Counted from the first letter of the stretch, positions 25,980 through 35,311 are shown. The stretch: DNA of 64,000 bases from Alkalihalobacillus sp. LMS39 (GCF_022812285.1 NZ_CP093300.1:868001-932000), one strand, 5' to 3'. Program-made: numbers and translations. The notes: a model not told the origin generated them from the letters alone.

Positions 25980-26158
25980 CGGACATCTGTTCCGTTATGA
26001 TACGGAAAAGTGGCTATTTTGAAATGCTATCGGACATCTATTCCGTTATTAATCTCCTAGAGATGATATACAAGGAGATTTTCCGTAAATAGCGGAACAG
26101 ATGTCCGAAACGAAGAAAAAACATGCAAAAAATATGAATATAGCGGAACAGATGTCCG
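25980..26158. repeat. Quartet repeat element 3
   Basis: Forward motifs at 25980 (CGGACATCTGTTCCG) and 26031 (CGGACATCTATTCCG), inverted motifs at 26093 and 26144 (both CGGAACAGATGTCCG). Spacing 51, 62, 51. This is the least diverged element and gives the consensus. It lies between the convergent amino-acid ATPase gene and phnE, before their shared terminator. Confidence 0.95.
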
Positions 26159-26171
26159 TTGCAAATACAAG

Positions 26172-26199
26172 AACCCTCCGTAACAGCGGAGGGTTTCTT
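26172..26199. terminator. Bidirectional terminator between ABC ATPase gene and phnE
   Basis: Stem AACCCTCCG/CGGAGGGTT with a six-base loop and TTTCTTTT on the right; it abuts the stop codon of the minus-strand gene. Confidence 0.8.
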
Positions 26200-27057
26200 T
26201 TATACAGGTTTAACCCGTAATCGCTTTTTGATTTGTGTCGCAATAACTTCCAGAAGAATTGCAACGGCAAGAATAAAGTACGTAATCACTCCGACCTCAC
26301 GTAAGTCGTAATAGAAGCTACTTGCCATAAATAAATCAAACCCGATACCACCGGCACCAGCTGCAGCACCCATGGCTACGGCTACGCCGAAATTAATTTC
26401 AAAACGTAGAAAAGTCCATGAAACAAGGTATGTCATTGTTGATGGAATGACAGCTTGGAACACAATTTGCCACCAATTAGCTCCACTTCCACGTAATGCT
26501 TCAATGACACCTTTATCAATTTCTTCAAATGACTCGGAATAAGCTTTGACTAAGTATCCGACAGAGTGGAAGGTCATCCCGACAACGGCAGCGACACTTC
26601 CTAATCCGGCAGCTACCGCAAAAATAAGTACCCATAGTACAGTTGGAATCGCACGAACAATCGCGACAAACCCTTTTATTGCATTAGATACTTTTGGATT
26701 TGACAAGTTTTGGGCAGCGAGTAAGCCTAGAAATAAAGCTATGATGGCCCCGAATATCGTTGTTAATAACCCCATTGCGAGAGTAACTGTAATGGCATAG
26801 AGCGCATCGGTAAACGTAAAGTGGTTAAAATGTGGTTCGGTAAACATGGTTTTAAAGTTAATTAATGTTGACCAAATTCCTTCAAAGATATTTATGTTTT
26901 TATAATCAAAACTGTAAAACCCATAAATCGTTAAAATGACTAAAGAATAAAGAGTAGATTGAATAACGATCGATGCTTTTGTAATAGGTTTGACTTTAAT
27001 GGGTTTGTCAGTTGCTATTTCCAATGGTTCTTGATCTTGATATTTTCTTAGACCCAT
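26200..27057 (-). CDS. Phosphonate-type ABC transporter permease 2 (PhnE family)
   Basis: Membrane permease of 285 aa with about six transmembrane segments. The EAA-type loop is KGVIEALRGSGANWWQIVFQAVIPS (about 188-212, key Glu-Ala, Gly and Pro), and the fold is that of PhnE. It is the second of two different PhnE permeases, presumably forming a heterodimer. ATG 27057 overlaps the TAA of the upstream permease by one base. Last gene of phnD-phnC-phnE-phnE. The cargo may be phosphonates, phosphite or similar; no C-P lyase or phosphonatase gene is in the window. Confidence 0.92.
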   Translation of the reverse strand: MGLRKYQDQEPLEIATDKPIKVKPITKASIVIQSTLYSLVILTIYGFYSFDYKNINIFEGIWSTLINFKTMFTEPHFNHFTFTDALYAITVTLAMGLLTTIFGAIIALFLGLLAAQNLSNPKVSNAIKGFVAIVRAIPTVLWVLIFAVAAGLGSVAAVVGMTFHSVGYLVKAYSESFEEIDKGVIEALRGSGANWWQIVFQAVIPSTMTYLVSWTFLRFEINFGVAVAMGAAAGAGGIGFDLFMASSFYYDLREVGVITYFILAVAILLEVIATQIKKRLRVKPV

Positions 27058-27842
27058 TACAAAATCACCCTTCTCACATAGTTTGAAATATATTCGATGA
27101 GTAAAATAGAAAGCATGATGACAATGACAACTAAACTAGCGGCATTATAGTTCATATTTTTGTAATATAAATCAAAGGCAAATCCGATTCCGGTTCCTGT
27201 TAAAATTCCGATTAATGTCGCACTGCGAATATTCGTTTCGATAACGAATAAAAGCCAACTAATCATTTGTGGAATACTTGATGGAATAACAGATTGAAAA
27301 ATAGTAGAAAAATAAGTGGCGCCTGTTGCTTGTAAAGCTTCCACTGAGTTAATACTAGATTCATCAATAACTTCAATAAAGGCACGAGTTAAAAATCCGA
27401 AAGAAACAAAAAATAGGGCAAAAAATCCAGTTAATGAGCTTTGACCAAATGAGAATAATAAAATCATCGACCAGGCAGCAATATCAATATTACGGAATAA
27501 CGTTGCGAACCCTCGACTAATTGTACTTAAAAATCCATTTACTTTTGTTGTATTCGACCCAGCGATTGCAAAAAAGAGGGCAAATATGCCTGCGATTGTT
27601 GTAGCTGCAATAGAAACTAAAAGAGTTTCCAAAAGTTTATCAAGAATATTAGGGAGGCGTTCAAGTGATTTCGCATTAGGGTAAAAATTAGTAAATCCCC
27701 ATTCGATTGCTTTTGGGAATGACGCCAACCCTTTTACAATACTAAACTCGGTTAAAATGATAGAGCCATATGTGACCCCGAAAATGATGAGTAATATGAT
27801 AGAAGATCGAAATCTCTTTTTAGCAAAATACTTATCCTGCAT
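27057..27842 (-). CDS. phnE: Phosphonate-type ABC transporter permease 1 (PhnE family)
   Basis: Membrane permease of 261 aa with about six transmembrane segments. The coupling loop reads SINSVEALQATGATYFSTIFQSVIPS (about 167-192). ATG 27842 has AGGAGG upstream and lies 11 bases inside the phnC 3' end, so translation is coupled. It pairs with the downstream PhnE paralogue. Confidence 0.92.
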   Translation of the reverse strand: MQDKYFAKKRFRSSIILLIIFGVTYGSIILTEFSIVKGLASFPKAIEWGFTNFYPNAKSLERLPNILDKLLETLLVSIAATTIAGIFALFFAIAGSNTTKVNGFLSTISRGFATLFRNIDIAAWSMILLFSFGQSSLTGFFALFFVSFGFLTRAFIEVIDESSINSVEALQATGATYFSTIFQSVIPSSIPQMISWLLFVIETNIRSATLIGILTGTGIGFAFDLYYKNMNYNAASLVVIVIMLSILLIEYISNYVRRVIL

Positions 27843-28620
27843 TTCTTCCTCCTACATCAACAATGAGGTCTCCTGCTTCTGAACCGTATATATGGTGAAT
27901 TTCTTCAGTCGTAATATTCGTTGGAGAACCGTTATAAACGATTGAACCTTTGCTTACGCCGATAATACGGTCGGAATAATTTAGAGCAACATCGACTTGG
28001 TGAAGATTCACTAACACTGTAATTCCCATCGTTGTAGAAATATCTTTTAAATAATCCATGATAACTTTTGAGGCATTCGGGTCTAAAGATGCGATTGGTT
28101 CGTCGCATAGGAGCATTTTTGGGTTTTGGACAAGAGCCCTTGCGATACCAACACGTTGCTTTTGGCCACCGCTAAGTTGGTCACAACGTTTATACACTTG
28201 ATCTTCTAACCCAAGGCGGTGAAGCATTTCGATCGCTTGTTTTTTTTCGCTTTGGTTATAAAGACCAAGGACACCAGCAAACGTAGATTTATAGCCAAGT
28301 CGACCGTGAAGGACATTTTCAATGACGCTTAATCGATTGACTAGATTATAATGTTGAAAAATCATTCCGATTTTTGTTCTTAGCTTACGAAGCTCTTTTT
28401 TCTTCAAAGATTGTATAGTAACGCCATCAAAGATAATTTCTCCATCAGTTGCATCAATCATGCGATTAATGCAACGAAGAAGAGTTGACTTCCCCGCTCC
28501 AGATGGACCGATTACGGAAATGAACTCTCCTTCATTAACAGAGAAGTTAACATCAGATAACGCTTTAGTATCAGGACCATATTGTTTTGATACATTTTTT
28601 AATTCTAGTAACGTTGTCAT
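27832..28620 (-). CDS. phnC: Phosphonate-type ABC transporter ATPase PhnC
   Basis: ABC ATPase of 262 aa. Walker A GPSGAGKSTLLRCI near 38-51, signature [17 protein letters not shown], Walker B MLLCDEPIASLDP and the H-loop TVLVNLHQVDVALNY with the His preceded by Leu, as in PhnC proteins. ATG 28620 has AGGAG upstream. It lies 19 bases after phnD and overlaps phnE. Confidence 0.95.
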   Translation of the reverse strand: MTTLLELKNVSKQYGPDTKALSDVNFSVNEGEFISVIGPSGAGKSTLLRCINRMIDATDGEIIFDGVTIQSLKKKELRKLRTKIGMIFQHYNLVNRLSVIENVLHGRLGYKSTFAGVLGLYNQSEKKQAIEMLHRLGLEDQVYKRCDQLSGGQKQRVGIARALVQNPKMLLCDEPIASLDPNASKVIMDYLKDISTTMGITVLVNLHQVDVALNYSDRIIGVSKGSIVYNGSPTNITTEEIHHIYGSEAGDLIVDVGGRNAG

Positions 28621-28639
28621 TGTTAACTCCTTTTTTTAC

Positions 28640-29737
28640 TTATTTTGATAATTCGCGAATTGGGTTGAACCAAGCATCTTCTACTTCTAAGAAACGCTCT
28701 GCTTCTGTTTTATAGAATAGACCATTCTCACCAGAATCTTTTGGTACAAACACTTCTTCGTTGTTTGCCATTGCATCAGAAGTGAATAACTCTAGTAATT
28801 TCTTTTGAAGGTCTTCGCCGATATTGTCTGTATTCATAACAAATGGTGCATTAAGTACTGGAGTAACAGAGATTAAAACAAACTCTTCACCAGGGAAAGT
28901 GTTAAATGGCTCATCTGCACCTTCTTTTACTTTATAAACCGAACCAGCACGGTTTTCTTCACCAGAAGCTAACTCAATATAGTTTTGTACACACGCATCA
29001 CAAAATGCTGCTACATCAGCTTTGTCTGTAATAAGGTTTACGGCAGATCCTTGGTGTGAACCACCGTATAAAACTTCAGAGAAGAAATCCCCACCTTCTA
29101 GTAAATCTTCGTCAGTTAAATCTTTATGTTCATCCATTTGAGTGAAATGAGAAACGATTCCGTTTGCAGGAACTTTAAATCCTGAAGTTGAGCTGTTTGA
29201 TACGAAAGAGAAACGTTTTCCAGCGATGTTATCGATAGAAAATTCATCACCGTTCTTATACTCGTCTTCGTTTCCGTTTTTCACCGCTAACCAACTGTAA
29301 TATACAGCATCGTCAATTGTTCCTGATGCACCACTAGTTACAACTAAAGGTAATACATTGCTGTTTTTTGTGTGAGCTTCTACATAACCTTGAGCACCTA
29401 AGAAAGCAAGGTCAGCATTTCCATTCGCAATCGCTTCAATAGCAATGATATAATCTGTTGTTGTTTGATGTTCAACTTTCATTCCAGTAGCTTCTTCAAT
29501 TTCTTTTCCAATCGCATCTCGAGCAGCTTTAATGTCAGCGCCAGATTCATTTGGTAGCCAAGCAATCGTTAATGTACCACCTTCTGTTGTTTCGCTTTTT
29601 GTTTCTTTGTTTGTGTCTTCTGTTTGTGTTTCTGCATCTGAGTTGTTATCAGGAGCCGTTGTGCCCTCTGATGAACCGCATGCAGTAAATACAGTTAGGA
29701 TTAATAAAGCAAATAACGATAATAACGCTTTTTTCAT
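28640..29737 (-). CDS. phnD: Phosphonate/phosphite-binding lipoprotein PhnD
   Basis: Extracellular lipid-anchored binding protein of 365 aa. The lipobox is VFTAC (Cys at about 20), followed by an acidic, Thr-rich linker of about 40 residues. The PhnD fold shows TIAWLPNESGADIK, NADLAFLGAQGYVEA and AAFCDACVQNYIEL. ATG 29737 has GAGAGGAG upstream; the longer in-frame start is rejected. First gene of the operon. A PhoP-box-like array lies about 120 bases upstream, suggesting phosphate-starvation control. Phosphonate, phosphite or hypophosphite are possible ligands. Confidence 0.93.
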   Translation of the reverse strand: MKKALLSLFALLILTVFTACGSSEGTTAPDNNSDAETQTEDTNKETKSETTEGGTLTIAWLPNESGADIKAARDAIGKEIEEATGMKVEHQTTTDYIIAIEAIANGNADLAFLGAQGYVEAHTKNSNVLPLVVTSGASGTIDDAVYYSWLAVKNGNEDEYKNGDEFSIDNIAGKRFSFVSNSSTSGFKVPANGIVSHFTQMDEHKDLTDEDLLEGGDFFSEVLYGGSHQGSAVNLITDKADVAAFCDACVQNYIELASGEENRAGSVYKVKEGADEPFNTFPGEEFVLISVTPVLNAPFVMNTDNIGEDLQKKLLELFTSDAMANNEEVFVPKDSGENGLFYKTEAERFLEVEDAWFNPIRELSK

Positions 29738-29855
29738 GAATAATACTCCTCTCATTTTTAAACGAATTTGGTTTTGGATAAAAAAAGAATAAAGCTATTT
29801 CCGTTTTGAAGCATCAAACCCCCTGTGAATGGATGTTGTCTAACAGGTACTATCA

Positions 29856-29894
29856 TAGAAAATGAATGTTAACTAAGTTTTAATGGAATATAGT
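29856..29894 (-). promoter_or_regulatory. PhoP-box-like tandem repeats upstream of phnD
   Basis: On the minus strand ACTATA-N5-TTAAAA-N5-TTAACA-N5-TTTCTA, four hexamers with an 11-base period. Only TTAACA matches the PhoP consensus TT(A/C/T)A(C/T)A fully; the others match at four or five positions. Confidence 0.35.
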
Positions 29895-30144
29895 CTTTTT
29901 GTAAATCAATGTAAATTAGAAAAAACTTTGAAAGTAGCTATTTTCTTAATTGCCGTGTGAAAAACGTATGAGAAAAATCCAATGAATCTTATAATTAAAC
30001 TATTGAGTAAATCATTATTGCGAAAAAATTGAAAAAATTGTTTGAAAATTATATAACAATATGATAATATTTCGTTGTAATAACGTTATGTGATTTTTAC
30101 ATATAATCATAGTGTTAATAGAGGTTTATTTTTTTAGTTGTTAA

Positions 30145-30159
30145 ATGTAAACGTTTTCT
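30145..30159 (+). promoter_or_regulatory. cre site (CcpA) upstream of dctP
   Basis: ATGTAAACGTTTTCT matches the cre consensus WTGNAANCGNWWNCW at every position. It lies 73 bases before the dctP start codon, so catabolite repression of the TRAP operon is likely. Confidence 0.75.
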
Positions 30160-30231
30160 TTTGGGTATAACCTAGCTTTATACAAAAAAGCTATTGTTAT
30201 AGAGATTTATTTTAATTAGGGGGAGTAGAAC

Positions 30232-31287
30232 ATGAAAAAATCATGTGGAAAGCTTTTTGGTATAGGGATACTAGCGGTTAGTTTGCTAGCGGCCTGTGGA
30301 AGCAGTGAAAGTGGAGGAAATACAACAGAGCCAACAGAAACTGAATCACAAACAGAAATCGTAGAAAACAGTGGAGAGACCATTACAATTAAAATCGGAC
30401 ATATTGCTCCACCAGGCCATCCATATACGATTGCACTTGAAGAAATGACAGCAGATATTACAGAAGAAACAAATGAACAAGTTAAGTTTGAAATTTTCGG
30501 AAATGGTCAACTTGGTGGGGAACGTGATTTAGCAGAACAAGTTCAGCTTGGAAGTTTAGATATGAGTTTGTTAACATCAGGTCCTGTTGCTAATTTTGTA
30601 CCAGAAGTTGCTGTTCTTGATTTACCGTTTTTATTCCGAGATTTAAATCATGTATACGAAACATTAGACGGTGAAGTTGGGGAAGAGTTATTAACAGCTA
30701 TTGATAGTAACGGCTTTAAAGGATTAGGATTATGGGAAAACGGCATGAGACATTTTACAAATAATAAAAAAGAAATTAAAACGCCAGAGGATTTAAATGG
30801 ATTACAGATGAGAACGTTAGAAAGTGATATTTTCCTAGAAACGTATCGCGCTTTAGGAGCAGATCCAACACCTATCGCATTTACAGAATTGTATACTTCG
30901 TTCCAGCAAGGTGTTGTTGATGGTACGGATACGTCATACGGTGTAGCAGAAAGTACAAACATTTATGAAGTACAAGCGCATTTAAGTGAAGTTGGAATGT
31001 ATTATGCGGCAGCATTACTCGTTTTAAATAAAGATAAGTTTGAATCATTACCAACAGATATTCAAGAGCTATTCGTTCAAAAAGGCGAAGAATACAAATC
31101 ATTTCAACGTAATTTAACGCAAGAAATGGAAGCAGAGCAAAAAGAAACGTTACTTGAAGCAGGGGTTACGATTGTGGAAGCAGATGAAATTGATATTGAT
31201 GCTTTCCGAAGTGCAGTTGAACCTGTGTATGATAAGTTTAATGACCAATTCGGAAGCTTTATCGAGAAAATAAGAGCAAGCGAATAA
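30232..31287 (+). CDS. dctP: TRAP transporter solute-binding lipoprotein (DctP family)
   Basis: Extracellular binding protein of 351 aa; lipobox LLAAC with Cys at about 22 replaces the free periplasmic form of Gram-negative bacteria. DctP signatures are IKIGHIAPPGHPYTIALEEM, the GLGLWENGMRHFTN strand, the MRTLESDIFLETYRALGADPTPIAF segment containing the conserved carboxylate-binding Arg, and EVQAHLSEVGMYYAAALLVLN. Ligands of the family are usually organic acids. GGGGGAG precedes ATG 30232. First gene of dctP-Q-M, with a cre site upstream. Confidence 0.94.
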   Translation: MKKSCGKLFGIGILAVSLLAACGSSESGGNTTEPTETESQTEIVENSGETITIKIGHIAPPGHPYTIALEEMTADITEETNEQVKFEIFGNGQLGGERDLAEQVQLGSLDMSLLTSGPVANFVPEVAVLDLPFLFRDLNHVYETLDGEVGEELLTAIDSNGFKGLGLWENGMRHFTNNKKEIKTPEDLNGLQMRTLESDIFLETYRALGADPTPIAFTELYTSFQQGVVDGTDTSYGVAESTNIYEVQAHLSEVGMYYAAALLVLNKDKFESLPTDIQELFVQKGEEYKSFQRNLTQEMEAEQKETLLEAGVTIVEADEIDIDAFRSAVEPVYDKFNDQFGSFIEKIRASE

Positions 31288-31300
31288 TAGATTAAAGAGT

Positions 31301-31345
31301 AAAGTGGAATTTCCACTTTGCTTTTCCGAAAAGGAGGAGACCTCC
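31301..31345 (+). promoter_or_regulatory. Two hairpins between dctP and dctQ, one masking the dctQ ribosome-binding site
   Basis: AAAGTGGAA/TTCCACTTT (31301-31319) forms a palindromic hairpin after dctP. GGAGG-AGA-CCTCC (31333-31345) pairs the dctQ Shine-Dalgarno with the bases directly before its GTG start. Differential expression of the binding protein over the membrane subunits is the inference. Confidence 0.55.
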
Positions 31346-31834
31346 GTGTACAAAACGATCGTTTCACATCTCAATAAAGTAATCGAACTAATAAGCGCTA
31401 GTATGTTAGGGCTTATGGTCGTATTAATTTTTTTTCAAGTAATCTCAAGAGAAATCATGGGTTCTTCATTTCCTTGGACTGAAGAAGCGGCAAGATATTT
31501 AATGTTTTGGGTGACATTTCTTGGAGCGAGTTTTGCGTTTCAATATGGGGCGCACATTGGAATCGAGTTTTTTAAGATGAAATGTCCTCCAATGTTACAA
31601 AAAGTATTTGAAATAGCGGCCCTGCTTTGTGGAACGACATTTTTCCTCTTTATGATCGTGCAAGGTTATGCGTTTGCTGAACGGTCAATGGTACAAACAT
31701 CAGCAGCACTTAATCTTCCGATGGGCTATGTGTATATGGTCATTCCGATTAGTGGGTTTCTTATGTTGCTTAATGCCATCGATGTTACGATTCAATCACT
31801 TAAAGGAAATGAACTAGAGCAGAAAGGACTATAA
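31346..31834 (+). CDS. dctQ: TRAP transporter small membrane subunit (DctQ family)
   Basis: Small permease subunit of 162 aa with four transmembrane segments. The family core is FFQVISREIMGSSFPWTEEAARYLMFW near 27-52, followed by GASFAFQYGAHIGIEFF. The start is GTG 31346, eight bases after AAGGAGG; the upstream ATG frame crosses the hairpin region and lacks a ribosome-binding site. Two bases separate it from dctM. DctQ and DctM form the sodium-coupled transport unit. Confidence 0.92.
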   Translation: MYKTIVSHLNKVIELISASMLGLMVVLIFFQVISREIMGSSFPWTEEAARYLMFWVTFLGASFAFQYGAHIGIEFFKMKCPPMLQKVFEIAALLCGTTFFLFMIVQGYAFAERSMVQTSAALNLPMGYVYMVIPISGFLMLLNAIDVTIQSLKGNELEQKGL

Positions 31835-31836
31835 CG

Positions 31837-33111
31837 ATGGGAACATTACTTCTATTTATTATCTTACTCGTTTTGTTTTTTATTAGTGTCCCTATCGCCA
31901 TCGCGTTAGGATTAGCCTCCACGTTATTTCTGGTCCTAGTTGCGGATATCCCATTAATTTCATTACCGCAACGACTATTTGCTTCATTAGATTCATTTCC
32001 GCTTATGGCTGCACCATTTTTTATTTTAGCTGGAAAGTTAATGGAGCACGGTGGGATATCTGAACGGCTAGTTGACTTTGCCAAAAGCCTAGTTGGACAA
32101 ATGAAAGGCGGGCTTGCTCATGTAGCGATTATTTCTTGTATGTTTTTTGCTGCGTTATCGGGCTCGGCTGCGGCAACGACTGCAGCAATCGGGGCGATTT
32201 TAATTCCGTCTATGGTAAAAGCAGGCTATGACCGTAATTTTGCAACAGCGATTCATTCTGCTGCTGGTACAACGGGAATAATTATCCCTCCAAGTGTACC
32301 CCTAGTCCTGTATGGTGTTTCAGCAGGTGTGTCTGTAAGTGGATTGTTTATTGCAGGGATTTTGCCAGGTATATTAATTGGTGTTTCTTTAATGGTTCTT
32401 GCTTTTATTATCACGACGATTAAAGGCTACGGAAGTGACTTGGAAAAAGCAAACGTCAAAAACATTTGGAATTCTTTCAAACGAGCATTTCTAGCATTAA
32501 TTATGCCAGTTATTATATTAGGTGGAATCTATGGGGGGATTTTTACTCCGACTGAAGCATCTGTTGTTGCTGTTGTATACGGATTTATTGTCGGTGCGTT
32601 TGTATATAAACAAATTAAAGTAAAACAACTCCGTGAAATATTAGTGTCTTCAGTTGTGACAACATCTGTTATCTTATTTATCATTTCAACAGCCGGGTTA
32701 TTCGGAATGGTCTTGACGAGAGAAAATGTTCCTCAATCCGTCGCTAGCTTTATTTCATCTTTTGATTTGTCACCGATTATTATTTTATTGATTATTAATC
32801 TATTGTTACTCGTTGTTGGTACGTTTATGGAAACGATCGCTTCCATTATTATATTAACGCCAATCTTATTGCCAATCGCTGTTAGTGCTGGTTTAGATCC
32901 AATTCATTTTGGCATCATTATGATTGTGAACCTTTCGATTGGTCTCATTACTCCGCCGGTAGGTGTATCTTTATTTATCGGAGCGCAAGTAGGTGGGACA
33001 AAATATGAAGCATTAGTAAAAGCTATTATTCCATTTCTACTAATGCTCATCGTGAATGTATTAATTATCACATTTATTCCAAGCATTAGTCTTGGACTAT
33101 TAAACAAGTAA
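31837..33111 (+). CDS. dctM: TRAP transporter large membrane subunit (DctM family)
   Basis: Large permease subunit of 424 aa with about 11-12 transmembrane segments. Family motifs include FPLMAAPFFILAGKLMEHGGI, FAALSGSAAATTAAIGAILIPSM and HSAAGTTGIIIPPSVPLVLYG, and NLSIGLITPPVGVSLFIG near the end. ATG 31837 has AAAGGA upstream. The substrate is set by DctP. The operon is followed 90 bases later by an amino-acid dehydrogenase gene on the same strand. Confidence 0.95.
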   Translation: MGTLLLFIILLVLFFISVPIAIALGLASTLFLVLVADIPLISLPQRLFASLDSFPLMAAPFFILAGKLMEHGGISERLVDFAKSLVGQMKGGLAHVAIISCMFFAALSGSAAATTAAIGAILIPSMVKAGYDRNFATAIHSAAGTTGIIIPPSVPLVLYGVSAGVSVSGLFIAGILPGILIGVSLMVLAFIITTIKGYGSDLEKANVKNIWNSFKRAFLALIMPVIILGGIYGGIFTPTEASVVAVVYGFIVGAFVYKQIKVKQLREILVSSVVTTSVILFIISTAGLFGMVLTRENVPQSVASFISSFDLSPIIILLIINLLLLVVGTFMETIASIIILTPILLPIAVSAGLDPIHFGIIMIVNLSIGLITPPVGVSLFIGAQVGGTKYEALVKAIIPFLLMLIVNVLIITFIPSISLGLLNK

Positions 33112-33201
33112 AAGAAAAACAATACAGAAAAATATAGTCGCGTATAAAAAACGTGATATGAAAAATAAGAGAATAAGAGAGAAAGATGGAGGTCTTTTAA
33201 A

Positions 33202-34335
33202 ATGAGTCTACTAGAACGTGATATGAGCGGAGAAGTTTCTGTTTTGCAAGCGATGTCAGAGCATGAGCAAATTGTTTTTTGCAATGATTCCCATACAGGG
33301 TTAAAAGCAATCATCGCCATTCACGATACGACACTTGGCCCAGCTTTGGGGGGCTGTCGCATGCATCCGTATTCTACAATGTCTGAAGCTATAAATGATG
33401 TATTACGCTTGTCAAAAGGAATGACTTATAAATGTGCAGCAGCAGATGTTGATTTTGGTGGAGGGAAAGCGGTCATTATTGGTGATCCTCGTACACAAAA
33501 ATCACCAGAAATGTTTCGAGCGTTTGGTCAATATGTTGCTTCTTTAAATGGTCGCTTTTACACAGGAACGGATATGGGGACAACAATGGACGATTTTGTT
33601 CATGCTTTAAAAGAAACACAATGCATCGTTGGTGTGCCGGAAATTTATGGAGGTAGTGGTGATTCTTCGATTCCGACTGCTGAAGGTGTAATTAATGGGA
33701 TCAAAGCAACAAACCAAGTGTTATTTGGACATGATGATGTCGCAGGAAAAGTATATGCCATTCAAGGGTTAGGCAAAGTCGGGTTTAAAGTAGCAGAGCA
33801 GCTTCTTTATGCTGGTGGTCGTTTAATCGTGACAGATATTAATGAACAAGTATTAGAACAAATCAAAGAAGTTGGAAAGCACGTTGGGAATGAAGTGACT
33901 GTTGTAAAAGGTGATGATATTTATCGCGCAAAAGCAGATGTTTTTGTACCTTGTGCATTAGGTGGCATTATTAACGACGATACGATTGAACAGTTGACAG
34001 TAAAAGCCATTGTTGGCTCTGCTAATAATCAACTTCAACAAGAGCATCATGCGAGTGTGTTAGTCGAAAAAGGGATTTTATATGCACCAGATTATATTGT
34101 TAATAGCGGTGGGTTAATTCAAGTAGCAGATGAGCTTTATGGTTCGAATAAAGAACGAGTATTAACAAAAACAAAAGCGATTTACTTTTCGTTACTAGAA
34201 GTTTTTCAACAAGCGAGTCGTGAACAAATGACAACAGTCAAAGCAGCCAATGAAATGTGTGAAAAGCGAATTCAAGATCGAAAAGAAAGAAATAGTTTCT
34301 TCTTACATTCAAAAAGACCAAAATGGGATGTGTGA
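33202..34335 (+). CDS. Phenylalanine-dehydrogenase-like amino acid dehydrogenase
   Basis: NAD-dependent oxidative deaminase of the Glu/Leu/Phe/Val dehydrogenase family, 377 aa. Catalytic Lys77 lies in SKGMTYKCA and the Rossmann motif is [14 protein letters not shown]. Residues that separate phenylalanine from leucine dehydrogenases favour the former: GGCRM (50-54, GGTRM in LeuDH), VDFGGGK (83-89), TGTDMGT (121-127, TAEDVGT in LeuDH) and SANNQL near 274 (SADNQL in LeuDH). The expected reaction is L-phenylalanine to phenylpyruvate, though branched-chain substrates cannot be excluded. GGAGG precedes ATG 33202. Thioesterase and Lrp genes follow. Confidence 0.85.
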   Translation: MSLLERDMSGEVSVLQAMSEHEQIVFCNDSHTGLKAIIAIHDTTLGPALGGCRMHPYSTMSEAINDVLRLSKGMTYKCAAADVDFGGGKAVIIGDPRTQKSPEMFRAFGQYVASLNGRFYTGTDMGTTMDDFVHALKETQCIVGVPEIYGGSGDSSIPTAEGVINGIKATNQVLFGHDDVAGKVYAIQGLGKVGFKVAEQLLYAGGRLIVTDINEQVLEQIKEVGKHVGNEVTVVKGDDIYRAKADVFVPCALGGIINDDTIEQLTVKAIVGSANNQLQQEHHASVLVEKGILYAPDYIVNSGGLIQVADELYGSNKERVLTKTKAIYFSLLEVFQQASREQMTTVKAANEMCEKRIQDRKERNSFFLHSKRPKWDV

Positions 34336-34337
34336 CT

Positions 34338-34760
34338 ATGATAAGCAAATATAAAAGTAGCGATTTAATGAAAGTTGTTCTACGTGAAAATGAACCGCCC
34401 CATTGTGATGATACGTTACACATCGAAATTCAAAGTTGTATAGACGGTATTGCAAAAGCAAAATGGTTCGTTGATGAGCGGTTCCTGAATGGTGTGGGTG
34501 TTGTAATGGGAGGGTTTGTCACCTCAGCTGCTGATATTACGATGGCCTATGCCATCGCATCAAAGTTAACAGATGAACAATCTTTTGCTTCGATTTCACT
34601 ACAATCGACTTTTCATCGTCCTGTTTTTCAAGGAGAAGTGGATGTGACAGCAAAAGTAGAAAGGCTAGGAAGGAAAGTTGCCTATTTAGTGGCAGAGCTT
34701 AATCAGAACGATAAGCTAGTCGCAAATGTCACTTCATCTGTCATGATTTTAGAGCAATAG
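34338..34760 (+). CDS. PaaI-type hotdog thioesterase
   Basis: Hotdog-fold acyl-CoA thioesterase of about 140 aa. The active-site stretch GVGVVMGGFVTSAADITMAYA corresponds to the PaaI motif with its N-terminal NG, GG turn and Asp, and STFHRPVFQGEV is the second family strand. PaaI proteins rescue CoA from dead-end aryl-CoA intermediates. The start is uncertain: ATG 34338 is two bases after the dehydrogenase stop but its ribosome-binding site is weak; ATG 34371 is an alternative. Tight coupling to the dehydrogenase supports a role in the same pathway. Confidence 0.8.
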   Translation: MISKYKSSDLMKVVLRENEPPHCDDTLHIEIQSCIDGIAKAKWFVDERFLNGVGVVMGGFVTSAADITMAYAIASKLTDEQSFASISLQSTFHRPVFQGEVDVTAKVERLGRKVAYLVAELNQNDKLVANVTSSVMILEQ

Positions 34761-34870
34761 TGATAATGAAGCTTGAAAGTAGAATGTTTCAAAAGGTATG
34801 ATAAAAACAAGAATATCTTTCAATTTGTAAAGGTATGATGAAATTCAACTTAATTAATGAAGGTGATTGC

Positions 34871-35311
34871 ATGGATAACACAGATGTTCGATTGCTTGAA
34901 ATTCTTCAAAAAGACGGACGAATTACATTAAGTGATTTGTCAAAAGAGTTGTCGCTAAGCAGACCTAGTGTGTCCGAGCGAATGACACGGTTAAGAGAAC
35001 AAGGGGTAATTGAAGGGATAGCTGCTCGGGTTTCACCTGCAGCAGTGGGGCGAAATGTTTTATTGTTTATTCAAGTGAGTGAGGTCAAGATTCCATACCA
35101 TGAATTTGAAGCGATAATGGTAGAACATCCTGATATTATCGAATGCCACCGTGTGACGGGAATGGTTAATTATTTTTTGAAGGCCGCTGTAAATGATATG
35201 AATCATCTTCGAACATTAATTGATTATTTAATCCCGTTTGGCATTATTAATACATCGATTGTCTTAAAGTCACCAGTCGAAAATAAAAGTGTCCTCCCCA
35301 CATTCGACTAA
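34871..35311 (+). CDS. Lrp/AsnC family transcriptional regulator
   Basis: Leucine-responsive-type regulator of 146 aa with an N-terminal helix-turn-helix (LEILQKDGRITLSDLSKELS, then SRPSVSERMTRL) and a C-terminal RAM effector-binding domain. ATG 34871 has AAGGTGAT upstream; an earlier in-frame start lacks support. Such proteins often sense an amino acid and regulate adjacent catabolic genes, so a phenylalanine or branched-chain ligand is inferred from the neighbouring dehydrogenase. Confidence 0.9.
   Translation: MDNTDVRLLEILQKDGRITLSDLSKELSLSRPSVSERMTRLREQGVIEGIAARVSPAAVGRNVLLFIQVSEVKIPYHEFEAIMVEHPDIIECHRVTGMVNYFLKAAVNDMNHLRTLIDYLIPFGIINTSIVLKSPVENKSVLPTFD

Larger units (their letters stand above)
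29738..30231. other. Divergent intergenic region phnD / TRAP operon
   Basis: This 494-base gap contains a PhoP-box-like array near phnD (29856-29894) and a good cre site near dctP (30145-30159). The rest is AT-rich; I see no further gene or conserved RNA. Confidence 0.6.

Noticed and set aside
33202-34335. Leucine dehydrogenase
   Set aside because: The diagnostic segments GGCRM, VDFGGGK, TGTDMGT and SANNQL match phenylalanine dehydrogenases rather than leucine dehydrogenases as I recall them.
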